From Staphylococcus equorum (GTDB taxonomy: Bacteria; Bacillota; Bacilli; Staphylococcales; Staphylococcaceae), in assembly GCF_029024965.1 (NCBI RefSeq), contig NZ_CP118982.1:620001-684000 (forward strand): DNA of 64,000 nucleotides, read 5' to 3'. Both the position numbers and the translations under genes were made by a program. The notes beneath the pieces are model-generated. The model saw nothing but the letters and a program-made list of their open reading frames with translations. It did no database searches and was not told the origin of the DNA. Positions 1-8,766 of this stretch are shown piece after piece. How positions within the stretch are numbered: position 1 is the stretch's first letter; each line of letters begins with the position of its first letter.

Positions 1-1
1 T

Positions 2-1291
2 CCTGATATGCCAGTGATTAAAGATTACTATGAGCCGTGGACTTATAATTATGAACACCTTACGACAGCTAAAGCAGGTAATCATTCGCCAGTCGCTAAA
101 GCACATTCTCTAATATCAGGTGAGAAATTAGATTTGAATTGGGGACCTAACTGGGAAGATGATTTAGCAGGGGGGCACGTTACTGGACCAGAAGACCCTA
201 ATATTCAACGTATTGAAGAAGATATTAAATTTAAATTCGATGAAACCTTTATGATGTATCTACCAAGATTATGCGAGCATTGTTTGAACCCGAGTTGTGT
301 TGCTTCATGTCCTTCTGGTGCAATGTATAAACGAGACGAAGATGGTATTGTGCTAGTCGATCAAGAGGCTTGTCGTGGTTGGAGATATTGTATGACAGGT
401 TGCCCATATAAAAAAGTTTATTTTAACTGGAAAACCAATAAAGCAGAGAAGTGTACATTTTGTTTCCCACGTATTGAAGCAGGCACGCCTACAGTATGTT
501 CTGAAACGTGTACTGGTCGTATGAGATATTTAGGTGTTTTACTATACGATGCCGACAGAGTTGAAGAAGCGGCTAGTGCAGAAAAAGAACAAGATTTATA
601 TGAAAAACAACTCGATTTATTCTTAAATCCATATGATGAATCAGTGATTGAACAAGCACAAAAAGATGGTGTTTCAATGGAATGGATTGAGGCAGCTCAA
701 AATTCACCAGTTTACAAACTCGCTATTGAATATAAACTTGCGTTTCCATTGCATCCTGAATATCGCACTATGCCAATGGTTTGGTATTGTCCACCATTGA
801 GTCCAATTATGAGTTATTTTGAAGGACAAACGGCAACAGATGCAAATAGAAATCCTGATATGATATTCCCAGCAATTGAAGAAATGAGATTACCAATTCA
901 ATATTTAGCAAATTTATTTACTGCTGGAGATACAGAATCAATTAAAATAGCGTTACAACGTATGGCAATTATGAGAAGTTATATGCGTGCAGAAGTGACA
1001 AACAAACCATTTGATACTGATAAATTATCAAGACTTGGATTAACTGAACGCCAAACAAAAGATATGTATCGTTTGTTAGCTATAGCGAAATATGAGGATC
1101 GCTTTGTAATTCCAACATCTCATAAAGAAGACTATATAGATACGTATCGTGCTCAAGGTAGCCAAGGTTATGGTGGAGAATACTTCGGTTCTAATTGTGA
1201 AGGATGTGGTGTTCCTGTGGGTACAGCATCTGAAAAATCAGGACAAGAGATATACAACGAAAATTTCTATGGAGGGATTTTCCGTGATTAA
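2..1291 (+). CDS. narH: Respiratory nitrate reductase beta subunit NarH (5' partial)
   Basis: This is the C-terminal part of the iron-sulfur subunit of membrane-bound nitrate reductase NarGHI, which passes electrons from NarI heme to the NarG molybdenum site. The gene starts before the window; the frame is open from base 2. Numbered from the Met codon at base 8, cysteines for four clusters lie at 89/92/97/101, 122/128/132, 149/152 and 164/168. In CRGWRYC a Trp (125) replaces one Cys, the normal NarH arrangement giving a [3Fe-4S] centre. The stop codon overlaps the start of narJ by 8 bases, so the two are translated from one nar transcript. Confidence 0.97.
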   Translation, partial: PDMPVIKDYYEPWTYNYEHLTTAKAGNHSPVAKAHSLISGEKLDLNWGPNWEDDLAGGHVTGPEDPNIQRIEEDIKFKFDETFMMYLPRLCEHCLNPSCVASCPSGAMYKRDEDGIVLVDQEACRGWRYCMTGCPYKKVYFNWKTNKAEKCTFCFPRIEAGTPTVCSETCTGRMRYLGVLLYDADRVEEAASAEKEQDLYEKQLDLFLNPYDESVIEQAQKDGVSMEWIEAAQNSPVYKLAIEYKLAFPLHPEYRTMPMVWYCPPLSPIMSYFEGQTATDANRNPDMIFPAIEEMRLPIQYLANLFTAGDTESIKIALQRMAIMRSYMRAEVTNKPFDTDKLSRLGLTERQTKDMYRLLAIAKYEDRFVIPTSHKEDYIDTYRAQGSQGYGGEYFGSNCEGCGVPVGTASEKSGQEIYNENFYGGIFRD

Positions 1292-1859
1292 TCTAACGCA
1301 GTATTATTATTATCAAGAAACTTTTGGTTACTTAGCTCAACAGTTGGAATTTCCTGAAAAATTGACATTTCATCCGAAAACATTTGAAGAAGTTATTGAT
1401 TTGGGACATCCAGCGTTTGATGATTTATTAATTTATCGTGAAAAGTTGCATGAACTCAGCCTGTTAGAAATTAAACAATTGTATTCAGACACATTTGATT
1501 TTAATAAAAAGGCACCACTTTATATGACTTATAATAAATTTGATACACAAAAGGAACGTGGACAGTTACTCGCTAAATTAAAAGTATTATATGAGATGTT
1601 TGGATTGGAAATGGCAGCCAATGAATTGCCAGATTATTTACCTTTAATGCTAGAGTTTTTATATGTCGCACAATGGCAAAATGATTCACGCGCACAAGGA
1701 AATATTGAATTTATCATCATGATTATTGAAGATGGTACTTATGCGATGGCACAACAATTAAAAGAAAAAGATAGCCCATATTATTACTTAATCAAAGGAT
1801 TAAGAGCTACTTTGAAAGCGTGCATCGAACCTGTATCAGAGGTGAAGACAAATGTTTAA
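1284..1859 (+). CDS. narJ: Nitrate reductase assembly chaperone NarJ
   Basis: NarJ is the cytoplasmic chaperone that inserts the molybdenum cofactor into NarG and holds NarGH until it binds NarI. The frame also opens further upstream inside narH, but a GTG at 1284 with a GGAGGG ribosome site at 1271-1276, seven bases away, gives a 191-residue protein beginning INLTQYYYYQETFGYLAQQL, the usual NarJ size. It is mostly helical and has no membrane segment. It overlaps narH by 8 bases and narI by 8 bases, indicating translational coupling. The family call rests on context, size and general resemblance to staphylococcal NarJ. Confidence 0.93.
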   Translation: MINLTQYYYYQETFGYLAQQLEFPEKLTFHPKTFEEVIDLGHPAFDDLLIYREKLHELSLLEIKQLYSDTFDFNKKAPLYMTYNKFDTQKERGQLLAKLKVLYEMFGLEMAANELPDYLPLMLEFLYVAQWQNDSRAQGNIEFIIMIIEDGTYAMAQQLKEKDSPYYYLIKGLRATLKACIEPVSEVKTNV

Positions 1860-2529
1860 TCAATTTCTATGGGTGATTGTACCTTATCTTTGCGTAGCTA
1901 TTTTTTTAATTGGGCACATCGCACGATATAAATTTGATAAATTTTCATGGACTGCTAAATCTAGTGAATTTATTGAAAAGAAACAATTGAAATGGGGCAG
2001 TCTCATGTTCCATTTAGGCATAATTCCCGTAGCTATGGGGCATTTTGTAGGCTTAGTTATACCTGCATCTTGGTTATCAGCAGTCGGTGTTAATGATCAC
2101 TTGTATCATATAGGAGCAGTGTATATTGGGAGTATATTTGGTATAATAACTATGATAGGTATGTTGTTGCTAACCGCACGCCGTGTAACTAAAAAGAACA
2201 TTAGAAAATTGAGTTCTGCCTCAGATATTATTGTGAATTTTTTACTTCTAATTATTGTTTTTATGGGCTGCTATGCTACTTTAGTAACAAATGCAACGAT
2301 ACCAACATTTGATTATAGAGAGACAATTTCAATATGGTTTAGACAACTATTTATGTTTTCACCTGATGCTACATTAATGACGCATGTACCACTCGCGTTT
2401 AAGATGCATATACTTCTAGGATTTGTGATTATGGCTTTTTGGCCGTTTACTAGATTAGTTCATGTGTGGAGTGTACCACTAACTTATGTGAGCCGTAGTT
2501 ACATTATTTATCGAAAGCATAAAGTGTGA
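1852..2529 (+). CDS. narI: Nitrate reductase gamma subunit NarI (cytochrome b)
   Basis: NarI is the diheme membrane subunit that oxidises menaquinol and feeds electrons to NarH. The 225-residue protein has about five hydrophobic segments. Histidines suited to heme ligation sit in the first segment (LIGHIARYKF), the second (MGHFVGLVIP) and the last (FKMHILLGFVIMAFWPFTRL, followed by VHVW). Length and order match staphylococcal NarI. It overlaps narJ by 8 bases, and its stop lies just before the TTG start of nreA, so the nitrate reductase and its sensor are probably co-transcribed. Confidence 0.96.
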   Translation: MFNQFLWVIVPYLCVAIFLIGHIARYKFDKFSWTAKSSEFIEKKQLKWGSLMFHLGIIPVAMGHFVGLVIPASWLSAVGVNDHLYHIGAVYIGSIFGIITMIGMLLLTARRVTKKNIRKLSSASDIIVNFLLLIIVFMGCYATLVTNATIPTFDYRETISIWFRQLFMFSPDATLMTHVPLAFKMHILLGFVIMAFWPFTRLVHVWSVPLTYVSRSYIIYRKHKV

Positions 2530-2543
2530 ATGGAGGCGAAAGA

Positions 2544-2996
2544 TTGAGCCTATTATCTTTTAATGAACAAGTGAATTATCAAGCCGTTTTAGACACGCTA
2601 CGTATTGAAGAAGGTTTTGATTTTGCAGGATTGGCATTTTACAAAGATGAAAACCAATTGTCACCGATAAAATGGAATTATGTATCTGGAAGTACCAATT
2701 CTCGCTATAAACTTATTGTGCTTAGAATAGGTAAAGGGATTGCAGGAAATGTGATGAAAACAGGTAAGCGAATGGTGATAGAAGATATCAATCAATTTCT
2801 CTTACCGAGCGAAAAACACAAATATCCAATAATATTATGTGAACGGCTAACAGCAGTGATGGCAATACCATTATGGTATGAAAATTACGTTTATGGTGTG
2901 CTATTATTAGGTCAAAGAAATAATAGACCACTACCTCAAACATGTCACTCTATTTCAATCGTAAATAAATTGGGTGTTTTTAATGAAGAAGACTAG
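2544..2996 (+). CDS. nreA: Nitrate receptor NreA (GAF domain)
   Basis: NreA is a single GAF-domain protein that binds nitrate and controls phosphorylation of the oxygen sensor kinase NreB. The frame could start at a GTG at 2526, but the TTG at 2544 has a GGAGG ribosome site (2532-2536) at seven bases and gives 151 residues, close to the known NreA length. The GAF core is seen in the segments [20 protein letters not shown] and [20 protein letters not shown]. It follows narI by 14 bases and precedes nreB by 8, so the reductase and its regulators form one unit. Confidence 0.92.
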   Translation: MSLLSFNEQVNYQAVLDTLRIEEGFDFAGLAFYKDENQLSPIKWNYVSGSTNSRYKLIVLRIGKGIAGNVMKTGKRMVIEDINQFLLPSEKHKYPIILCERLTAVMAIPLWYENYVYGVLLLGQRNNRPLPQTCHSISIVNKLGVFNEED

Positions 2997-3004
2997 GTGA
3001 TTTT

Positions 3005-4039
3005 ATGAAAACGAATCAAGTGGAAAATATAGACCAATTGTTAGTTCAATATTTTAATAATACAACTGAAAAAATAGTATTTGTTGATAAATATGGTCAA
3101 GTGATAGCGATGAATAAAGCAGCGCATGATATTATTTCACCGGATAATGACTACCAAGAAATGACTAATACGATATGTAGTCGCTGTGATGGGTATACAA
3201 ATGAATATGATTTACAATCATGTACAAATTGCTTTTTAGAAGCTGATTCAGTTGGAAATACAAGTTTTCAAGTATTTATGAAAACGACGCGTGGTAAAGT
3301 TGAACCTTTTACAGCGACATATCAAACTATTGATGAAACAAAAGATATTAAAGCATTTACATTACAAAATGTTTCACCTCAAATAGAGCGTCATGACAAG
3401 ATGTATCAGCGAAAAATGATGCAAAAAACGATATCTGCACAAGAAAATGAAAGAAAAAGAATATCACGTGAATTGCATGACAGTCTCGTACAAGAAATGT
3501 TAAACATCGATGTGGAATTACGGCTGCTGAAATACCATAGAGAAATGCAAACTTTGGTAGATAATTCTAAGCGAATAGAAGGATTAATGTCCAAATTGAT
3601 AGATGATATTCGTAATTTATCTGTTGAATTGCGGCCGTCATCCTTGGATGATCTAGGTTTAGATGCAGCATTTAAAACCTATTTCAAACAAGTTGAAGCC
3701 AATTATGGCATACGCATAGAATATCACTCTAATCTAGCTTCACATCGCTTTGATAGTGAGATTGAAACAGTCGTATATCGTGTTGTTCAAGAGGCATTGT
3801 TTAACGCAATAAAATATGCTGGTGTAGATACTGTTGATATTGATTTGCATGTAAACGACTATAAATTAATTGCAGAAATTATAGATAGAGGCAAAGGCTT
3901 TATTAAAACAGATCAACCACAAGGTACCGGGTTAGGACTTTATGGTATGAATGAACGCGCAGAACTCGTTAATGCAGAAGTAAGTATAGATACACAGATT
4001 GATAGAGGTACTATCGTTACATTAGAAGTTCCAATATAA
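3005..4039 (+). CDS. nreB: Oxygen-sensing histidine kinase NreB
   Basis: NreB is a cytoplasmic kinase that under anoxia carries a [4Fe-4S] cluster, autophosphorylates and activates NreC. The 344-residue protein has an N-terminal PAS-type domain with four cysteines at 58, 61, 73 and 76 (CSRC and CTNC), the spacing known for the oxygen-labile cluster. The HisKA_3-type phosphoacceptor is His158 in [10 protein letters not shown], and the ATPase domain at about 250-344 ends in DRGKGF and [13 protein letters not shown]. No membrane segment is present. An ATG at 3005 follows AGGTGA. Confidence 0.97.
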   Translation: MKTNQVENIDQLLVQYFNNTTEKIVFVDKYGQVIAMNKAAHDIISPDNDYQEMTNTICSRCDGYTNEYDLQSCTNCFLEADSVGNTSFQVFMKTTRGKVEPFTATYQTIDETKDIKAFTLQNVSPQIERHDKMYQRKMMQKTISAQENERKRISRELHDSLVQEMLNIDVELRLLKYHREMQTLVDNSKRIEGLMSKLIDDIRNLSVELRPSSLDDLGLDAAFKTYFKQVEANYGIRIEYHSNLASHRFDSEIETVVYRVVQEALFNAIKYAGVDTVDIDLHVNDYKLIAEIIDRGKGFIKTDQPQGTGLGLYGMNERAELVNAEVSIDTQIDRGTIVTLEVPI

Positions 4040-4060
4040 GGGAATAAGGAGAAATTAATT

Positions 4061-4714
4061 TTGAGAATAGTGATAGCAGATGATCATGCTGTTGTGCGCA
4101 CAGGATTTTCTATGATTTTAAACTATCAAGAAGATATGGAAGTCGTTGGGACGGCAGCTGATGGTGTAGAAGCGTACCAGAAAGTAATGGAATACAAGCC
4201 AGATGTTTTAATTATGGACTTAAGCATGCCACCGGGTGAATCAGGGCTTATTGCAACAAGTAAGATATCTGAGAGTTTTCCAGAAACAAAGATATTGATA
4301 TTAACGATGTTTGACGATGAGGAATATTTATTTCATGTATTAAGGAATGGCGCAAAAGGCTACATTTTAAAAAATGCTCCAGATGAACAGCTTTTATTGG
4401 CTATAAGAACCGTTTACCAAGGTGAAACTTACGTAGATATGAAACTCACAACATCGCTAGTAAACGAATTCGTTAACAATTCGTTTCAAGATACTCAAGC
4501 GAGTAATGATCCATTTAAAATTTTATCTAAAAGAGAAATCGAGATTTTGCCTTTAATTGCAAAGGGATATGGCAATAAAGACATCGCTCAAAAGTTATTC
4601 GTCTCTGTCAAAACGGTGGAAGCACATAAAACACATATCATGCAAAAACTAGACTTAAAAACAAAACCTGAATTAGTTGAATATGCAATGAAGAAAAAAC
4701 TAGTCGACTTTTAA
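4061..4714 (+). CDS. nreC: Response regulator NreC (NarL/FixJ family)
   Basis: NreC is the DNA-binding partner of NreB and activates nar, nir and narT genes when oxygen is absent. The 217-residue protein has a receiver domain with acidic pocket D7/D8 and phosphoacceptor D53 ([11 protein letters not shown]), and a LuxR-type helix-turn-helix at about 150-215 ([20 protein letters not shown], then [10 protein letters not shown]). The start is TTG at 4061 with AAGGAG at 4046-4051. It is the last gene of the nar-nre unit and is followed by a strong terminator. Confidence 0.97.
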   Translation: MRIVIADDHAVVRTGFSMILNYQEDMEVVGTAADGVEAYQKVMEYKPDVLIMDLSMPPGESGLIATSKISESFPETKILILTMFDDEEYLFHVLRNGAKGYILKNAPDEQLLLAIRTVYQGETYVDMKLTTSLVNEFVNNSFQDTQASNDPFKILSKREIEILPLIAKGYGNKDIAQKLFVSVKTVEAHKTHIMQKLDLKTKPELVEYAMKKKLVDF

Positions 4715-4738
4715 ATCAGATAGATTCATCAATATAGT

Positions 4739-4795
4739 GTTAGCGCGAAAAATGATTGTTCTATTCAGTCATTTTTTCGTGCTAACTTTTTTTAT
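4739..4795 (+). terminator. Terminator after nreC
   Basis: A long hairpin has left arm GTTAGCGCGAAAAATGA (4739-4755) pairing with 4769-4786, followed by a run of T. It closes the nar-nre transcript. Confidence 0.85.
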
Positions 4796-4805
4796 AAAAG
4801 ATTTT

Positions 4806-4834
4806 TTTACTGTGCTGTGAAACCAAAATATAAA
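4806..4834 (+). promoter_or_regulatory. Candidate sigma-A promoter of a short intergenic transcript
   Basis: TTTACT (4806-4811) and TATAAA (4829-4834) are separated by 17 bases. A start near 4841 would give a transcript ending at the hairpin at 4873-4908 rather than reaching narT efficiently. Only the sequence match supports this. Confidence 0.4.
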
Positions 4835-4840
4835 GTAATA

Positions 4841-4908
4841 ATAATGGTTGATGAATATAGGGGAAACCACACATTAACTTAAGGGATAATCCTTATGTTA
4901 ATTTTTTC
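4841..4908 (+). ncRNA. Possible ~70-nt small RNA or attenuated leader before narT
   Basis: A promoter-like pair lies just upstream. The stretch ends in an intrinsic-terminator-like hairpin with arms ATTAACTTAAGG (4873-4884) and CCTTATGTTAAT (4891-4902), one mismatched position, and six T. Inside is a 12-codon frame (ATG at 4853) with no ribosome site that runs into the hairpin. It could be a small RNA, an attenuator for narT, or only a second terminator. The dyad core AAGGGATAATCCTT could instead be a protein site. Confidence 0.3.
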
Positions 4909-4911
4909 ACA

Positions 4912-5098
4912 ATAAACATAAAATGAAAGTGTAGCTAGTATTTTGTAAACAAAAAGCAATTTTCAATTCGCTTATATTACACCAGTTTTAACTTTCATAA
5001 ATATTAAATAATATCCATATTTTTTAATTATAGAGTAACTGCGAAATACTGGCTATTTAATCATTGAAATTAAATAGATGAAAATGAAGGTGAAATGA
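4912..5098. other. narT upstream region
   Basis: This is the AT-rich stretch directly before narT, which is expected to hold an NreC-activated promoter. I found no confident -10/-35 pair. The ribosome site GAAGGTG precedes the ATG at 5099. Confidence 0.4.
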
Positions 5099-6265
5099 AT
5101 GAACAAAGCAAGTGGTGGTTTCCAACTTAGCTTACAAACGCTAAGTCTTGTAGTTGGATTTATGGCATGGAGTATTATATCTCCATTAATGCCTTTTATC
5201 TCCCAAGATATTAATATCACGGGGAATCAACTTTCAATTATTTTAGCAATACCCGTTATATTGGGTTCTATTTTAAGAGTGCCATTTGGATATTTAACTA
5301 ATATTATTGGTGCTAAATGGGTGTTTTTCTGTAGCTTTATTATTCTATTATTTCCTATTTACTTTTTAAGCCAAGCCCAAACGCCGGGCATGTTAATGGC
5401 TTCTGGTTTCTTCTTAGGTGTTGGGGGCGCAATTTTCTCAGTCGGTGTCACATCAATTCCTAAATATTTTCCTAAAGAAAGAGTAGGACTTGCTAATGGA
5501 ATATATGGTATGGGGAACATTGGTACTGCAATTTCTTCATTTTTAGCTCCAGTTATTGCAGGTATGATTGGATGGCAAACGACAGTTAGAGGCTATTTGA
5601 TTGTTATTGTCTTATTTGCAATTTTAATGTTTCTTCTGGGTGATGCGAATGAGAAAAAAATAAAGGTGCCACTAGTTAAGCAGTCTAAAAAATTAATGAA
5701 AGATCTTAAGCTTTATTATTTATCATTATGGTATTTTATTACATTTGGTGCTTTTGTAGCGTTTGGATTATTTTTACCGAATTTTTTAGTTCAAAACTTT
5801 GGTATAAGTGAAGTAGATGCTGGTATTAGATCTGGTATCTTTATCGCGTTAGCCACTTTTTTAAGGCCATTAGGTGGGATTTTAGGAGATAAATTTAATG
5901 CAGTTATTTTATTAATGATAGATTTTGTATTTATGATTATAGGTGCAATTATTTTAGGGTTTTCAAGTCATATATTATTGTTTACAATCGGTTGTTTACT
6001 TATTAGTATATGTGCAGGTACTGGTAATGGTCTCGTGTTCAAACTCGTTCCATTCTATTTTGCTAAAGAATCAGGAGCAGCGAATGGTATTGTTTCAATG
6101 ATGGGCGGACTTGGTGGTTTCTTCCCTCCAATTGTCATATCTTATGTCACAATGATGACTGGTACAAGCCATTTAGCATTTATATTTTTAGCATTCTTTG
6201 GTGTTTTTGGCATCATTACCATGCTACATATCGTAAAAAAAGACAATTTGAGACTGATTTCTTAA
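5099..6265 (+). CDS. narT: Nitrate transporter NarT (NarK type, MFS)
   Basis: NarT imports nitrate (and may export nitrite) for anaerobic respiration. The 388-residue protein has about twelve hydrophobic segments and the glycine-rich signatures of the nitrate/nitrite porter family, for example [19 protein letters not shown] in the first half and [11 protein letters not shown] in the second. It sits behind nreABC with its own intergenic region of about 380 bases, the arrangement known in S. carnosus. Control by NreC is likely from that context. Its terminator is shared with hsp20 on the other strand. Confidence 0.95.
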   Translation: MNKASGGFQLSLQTLSLVVGFMAWSIISPLMPFISQDINITGNQLSIILAIPVILGSILRVPFGYLTNIIGAKWVFFCSFIILLFPIYFLSQAQTPGMLMASGFFLGVGGAIFSVGVTSIPKYFPKERVGLANGIYGMGNIGTAISSFLAPVIAGMIGWQTTVRGYLIVIVLFAILMFLLGDANEKKIKVPLVKQSKKLMKDLKLYYLSLWYFITFGAFVAFGLFLPNFLVQNFGISEVDAGIRSGIFIALATFLRPLGGILGDKFNAVILLMIDFVFMIIGAIILGFSSHILLFTIGCLLISICAGTGNGLVFKLVPFYFAKESGAANGIVSMMGGLGGFFPPIVISYVTMMTGTSHLAFIFLAFFGVFGIITMLHIVKKDNLRLIS

Positions 6266-6287
6266 ATATAGAAAAAAATAAGAAAAC

Positions 6288-6335
6288 AAATAGCGCTACA
6301 TTACCATAAATTGGAAATGTAGCGCTATTTATTAT
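6288..6335. terminator. Bidirectional terminator between narT and hsp20
   Basis: Perfect 15-base arms AAATAGCGCTACATT (6288-6302) and 6316-6330 surround a 13-base loop, with A and T runs on the two sides. The genes converge here. Confidence 0.88.
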
Positions 6336-6345
6336 CTATGAATAT

Positions 6346-6780
6346 TTAGTCTATTTTGATGTTTGATTTTGGTTGTTCTTTTTGCTCTTTTTTAGGCAAC
6401 GTTACAGTGAGTAGGCCATTTTCATAAGAAGCTTTGATACTACTATCATCAACATTTTCAAATGGGAATTGGCGGCTCAAATCACTATGGTTACGTTCTT
6501 GGTGTACTGCACGTTTAGTGTCGTTTTCATCTTGAACTTCGACAATTTGTTTACCTTCAATCGTTAGCAAATTATTTTCAAATTCTAAACTAATATTTTC
6601 TTTTTTAATACCTGGAAGTTCAGCTTCAACGATATAGGCGTTGTCTAATTCTTTAATATCTGATTTAATACTCTCATTGCCAGGAAATTGTTCGAAAATT
6701 TGTTTTCCAAAATCTCTGAATAAATCACCTGGATTTACATCGATAAACGGATTGTTAAAATTTTTATTTTCAAAAGTCAT
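6346..6780 (-). CDS. Small heat shock protein, Hsp20/alpha-crystallin family
   Basis: This 144-residue cytoplasmic chaperone binds unfolding proteins without using ATP. The alpha-crystallin domain spans about 37-130 (AYIVEAELPGIKKENISLEF near its start and SYENGLLTVTLPKK near its end), and the C-terminus has an IKI tail motif (SNIKID) of the I-x-I type used for oligomer contacts. The ATG follows a good GAGGAG site. Upstream on the same strand lie a sigma-A promoter inside a CtsR-like operator and a perfect palindrome, so heat-stress control is likely. Confidence 0.95.
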   Translation of the reverse strand: MTFENKNFNNPFIDVNPGDLFRDFGKQIFEQFPGNESIKSDIKELDNAYIVEAELPGIKKENISLEFENNLLTIEGKQIVEVQDENDTKRAVHQERNHSDLSRQFPFENVDDSSIKASYENGLLTVTLPKKEQKEQPKSNIKID

Positions 6781-6860
6781 GCTACATCTCTCCTCAGCGT
6801 AGTTTAATTATTATATTTAATCGAATGGAATTGAAGTTTAAGTTATAAAAAGTATAAAAT

Positions 6861-6885
6861 TAAGGTAAACACTTAGTTTACCTTA
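6861..6885. promoter_or_regulatory. Perfect 25-bp palindrome in the hsp20 leader
   Basis: TAAGGTAAAC (6861-6870), spacer ACTTA, GTTTACCTTA (6876-6885): perfect 10-base arms just downstream of the hsp20 -10 box, where a repressor would block transcription. It is not CIRCE or the CtsR motif, and it lacks the T run of a terminator on the minus strand. The binding factor is unknown. Confidence 0.6.
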
Positions 6886-6892
6886 CAAATAC

Positions 6893-6928
6893 ATTATAAT
6901 AAAATAGTCAAAGAAAATCAAAGTCAAA
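6893..6928 (-). promoter_or_regulatory. hsp20 promoter overlapping a CtsR-like operator
   Basis: On the minus strand TTGATT (6916-6921) and TATAAT (6893-6898) are 17 bases apart. On the plus strand AGTCAAA (6906-6912), GAA, AATCAAA (6916-6922) matches the CtsR heptad repeat RGTCAAA-NAN-RGTCAAA with one mismatch, and a further GTCAAA follows at 6923. CtsR repression of hsp20 is inferred. Confidence 0.7.
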
Positions 6929-6930
6929 CT

Positions 6931-7156
6931 ATTAATCATTGTATTCACATTATTTTAGCATGAAAGTTGAAACATTTTAAAATGAAACGTTAAGATGTAG
7001 AGAATGCTTTATAACAAGCGTTGGATAGATAAGTTTCAGGAGTAAAGTAAGTAAGTGGGTATTGTAGTAAGTAGGATTAAAAAGAGGTGAGTCGAAGATA
7101 AAAATGTTATGTATGTATTACATTGTCCCATTTAACCTCAACAAACCCCATATGAT
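6931..7156. other. Intergenic region between hsp20 promoter and sarZ 3' end
   Basis: I see no gene and no clear hairpin terminator for sarZ in this AT-rich stretch. The reading frames are short and lack ribosome sites. Confidence 0.4.
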
Positions 7157-7597
7157 TTAAATATCTTTCGAGAAATGTTTATTTACAAATTTTTGCAATG
7201 TATCTTTTAAGTCTATAGCTTCATCTATGTCCATATCGAATTCACTAAAAACTTTTTTTGAAACTTTTGAAAGCGGTTCTTGCACGTTTGTCCCTTTATC
7301 AGTAAGTGCAATTTGTAAGTTACGTTCGTCATCAATCTCACGAGTTCTTGTTACATAACCTTTTTTCTCAAGTTTTTTTAACAAAGGTGTAAGTGTTCCA
7401 GAATCTAAAAAGACACGCTCACCAAGTGTCTTAATATTAATTTTTTCGTCCACCTTAATTGCGAGTAAGACAATATAACCTGTATATGTTAAATCATACT
7501 CTTTTAAATGAGAAGTATACTTCTTAATTATTTCTTTAGAAGAAACATAAAATAGAAAGCATAGTTGCTGTTCTAGGTAGCTGTCCTTTTCCTCCAT
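7157..7597 (-). CDS. sarZ: Redox-sensing MarR-family regulator SarZ
   Basis: SarZ is a global regulator of the OhrR/MgrA class that senses oxidants through one cysteine and tunes virulence, biofilm and metabolic genes. The 146-residue protein begins with the family hallmark [20 protein letters not shown]; Cys13 is the sensing residue. The winged helix spans about 50-110 ([20 protein letters not shown], then [12 protein letters not shown]). The ATG has an AGGGGTGA-type site. The position beside hsp20 and narT matches other staphylococci. Confidence 0.95.
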   Translation of the reverse strand: MEEKDSYLEQQLCFLFYVSSKEIIKKYTSHLKEYDLTYTGYIVLLAIKVDEKINIKTLGERVFLDSGTLTPLLKKLEKKGYVTRTREIDDERNLQIALTDKGTNVQEPLSKVSKKVFSEFDMDIDEAIDLKDTLQKFVNKHFSKDI

Positions 7598-7620
7598 TTA
7601 ATCACCCCTTTTGAAATTTA

Positions 7621-7649
7621 ACCATATTATGAACACCATTCATTGTCAA
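7621..7649 (-). promoter_or_regulatory. sarZ promoter
   Basis: On the minus strand TTGACA (7644-7649) and TATGGT (7621-7626) are 17 bases apart. The spacer contains the dyad ATGAA-N5-TTCAT (7629-7643), a possible operator, perhaps for autoregulation. Confidence 0.6.
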
Positions 7650-8053
7650 GGAACGGTTGCGCACCTTTAGATATAGCTTTTTATACTATTTTTTAACTAT
7701 TATCTTATTAAATAAGTAAAAATTTAATACTATAACATTCCGTACGTCTTAATTACTTGAATTCATATAAAGATTATAGGCTTTAAATCAATTCGACTAA
7801 ACTTGAAATAGAATTTATGTATTAAATGATATTAAGAAATGTTAACTTGATGTTTGGGTTGCTCTGAAATATAAGGAGATTTTGTTACAAAACAGTTATA
7901 ACGCTTTATAATTGTATTATAATCAGTCATACTATTACTATTATCAATTTGAATGAGCGACTATTAATGATTTGAGTAAGATATAACTTACATATTAAGT
8001 TAATGACTTACTTTACTATAGAAAGATATCGCGTTAACCAGAGGAGATTATAA
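7650..8053. other. Region between sarZ promoter and yxeA-like gene
   Basis: About 400 AT-rich bases with no credible gene. Near the 3' end a small dyad GTAAG-N6-CTTAC (7976-7991) lies about 65 bases before the next start codon and could be a regulatory site. No confident promoter pair was found. Confidence 0.35.
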
Positions 8054-8410
8054 ATGAAGACATTTTTTAAAATTATGGGTGTATTACTTGTAGCGCTTAT
8101 AATTTCAATTGTATTATTCTTTGCCATGAGAACATACCAAGGGCATAAACACTTAGAATTGGTTGATCATTATATGGAAGATCAAAATTTGACAGAGAAA
8201 ATTAAATCTGAAGAAACACTGTACAGTGCTAAAAAAGGTTTGTTTTATAAAGAAGTTAAATTTAAAGATGATCCAAAACATACTTATGTAGTTCAACCAA
8301 TCAGCATGACTACAGGAATTGTAGTCCAAGGTTTTGATCCGGAGACAAATAAAGATATCAAAGGTGCCAAACATAATGCATTTAAAAAAGATTATAAAAT
8401 TAAAGACTAA
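8054..8410 (+). CDS. YxeA-family secreted protein (DUF1093)
   Basis: This 118-residue protein has an N-terminal hydrophobic helix (residues 5-25, preceded by Lys) that acts as signal peptide or anchor, and a small extracellular beta-rich domain. The tail GFDPETNKDIKGAKHNAFKK resembles the end of YxeA/DUF1093 proteins. The function of the family is not established. A GAGGAG site precedes the ATG. It is a single gene, followed by the intergenic repeat element whose last hairpin can act as its terminator. Confidence 0.75.
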   Translation: MKTFFKIMGVLLVALIISIVLFFAMRTYQGHKHLELVDHYMEDQNLTEKIKSEETLYSAKKGLFYKEVKFKDDPKHTYVVQPISMTTGIVVQGFDPETNKDIKGAKHNAFKKDYKIKD

Positions 8411-8433
8411 CTAAGAAAATAAAAACGTAGACA

Positions 8434-8606
8434 AGGGAGTGGGACAGAAATCTAATTTTTCTAATAAAATTTCGTCGTCCCACCCCGGCACAGCTGACTA
8501 GAATTGAAAAAAGCTTGGTATAAGCGCATTTTCAATTCAGTCAGCCACTGCCAATATAAAAAAAAGAGGCTAAGACATGTCATTATGTCTCAGCCTCTTT
8601 TTTAGT
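8434..8606 (+). repeat. Modular intergenic repeat, copy A
   Basis: Three modules follow in order: GGGAGTGGGACAGAAAT pairing with GTCGTCCCACCCC; a hairpin GCTGACTAGAATTGAAAA paired with 8528-8545; then CCACTGCCAAT and a terminator hairpin. The same order occurs at 30181-30340 (minus strand, shortened) and 47805-47978. It lies between convergent genes. Confidence 0.85.
8560..8604. terminator. Terminator in repeat copy A
   Basis: The hairpin arms AAAGAGGCTAAGACAT and ATGTCTCAGCCTCTTT are followed by T residues. It closes the yxeA-like gene. Confidence 0.8.
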
Positions 8607-8675
8607 TAGTTTCTTTGAAATAATATTTGTTCGTTAATTTCATTAATACTTCTTTTTTACAGAGACTATATAGAT

Positions 8676-8722
8676 TAAAAAAAGAGCAGTAAATCTCTAT
8701 TCAAGAAAATTTAACTGCTCTT
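8676..8722 (-). terminator. Terminator of the minus-strand 115-residue gene
   Basis: Arms AAGAGCAGTAAAT (8682-8694) and ATTTAACTGCTCTT (8709-8722) are followed on the minus strand by a T run (plus-strand A run at 8676-8683). Confidence 0.75.
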
Positions 8723-8766
8723 ATATATGTGAGTAAAGAAGTTAAGCACTTACATAATCCTGTGGA

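Noticed and set aside
380..405. Trp in a cysteine cluster of NarH
   Set aside because: The Trp replacing Cys in the CRGWRYC motif is normal for NarH and gives its [3Fe-4S] cluster.
4853..4891. 12-codon frame before narT as an attenuator leader peptide
   Set aside because: It has no ribosome site and no run of one amino acid; it is kept only as a detail of the small RNA candidate.
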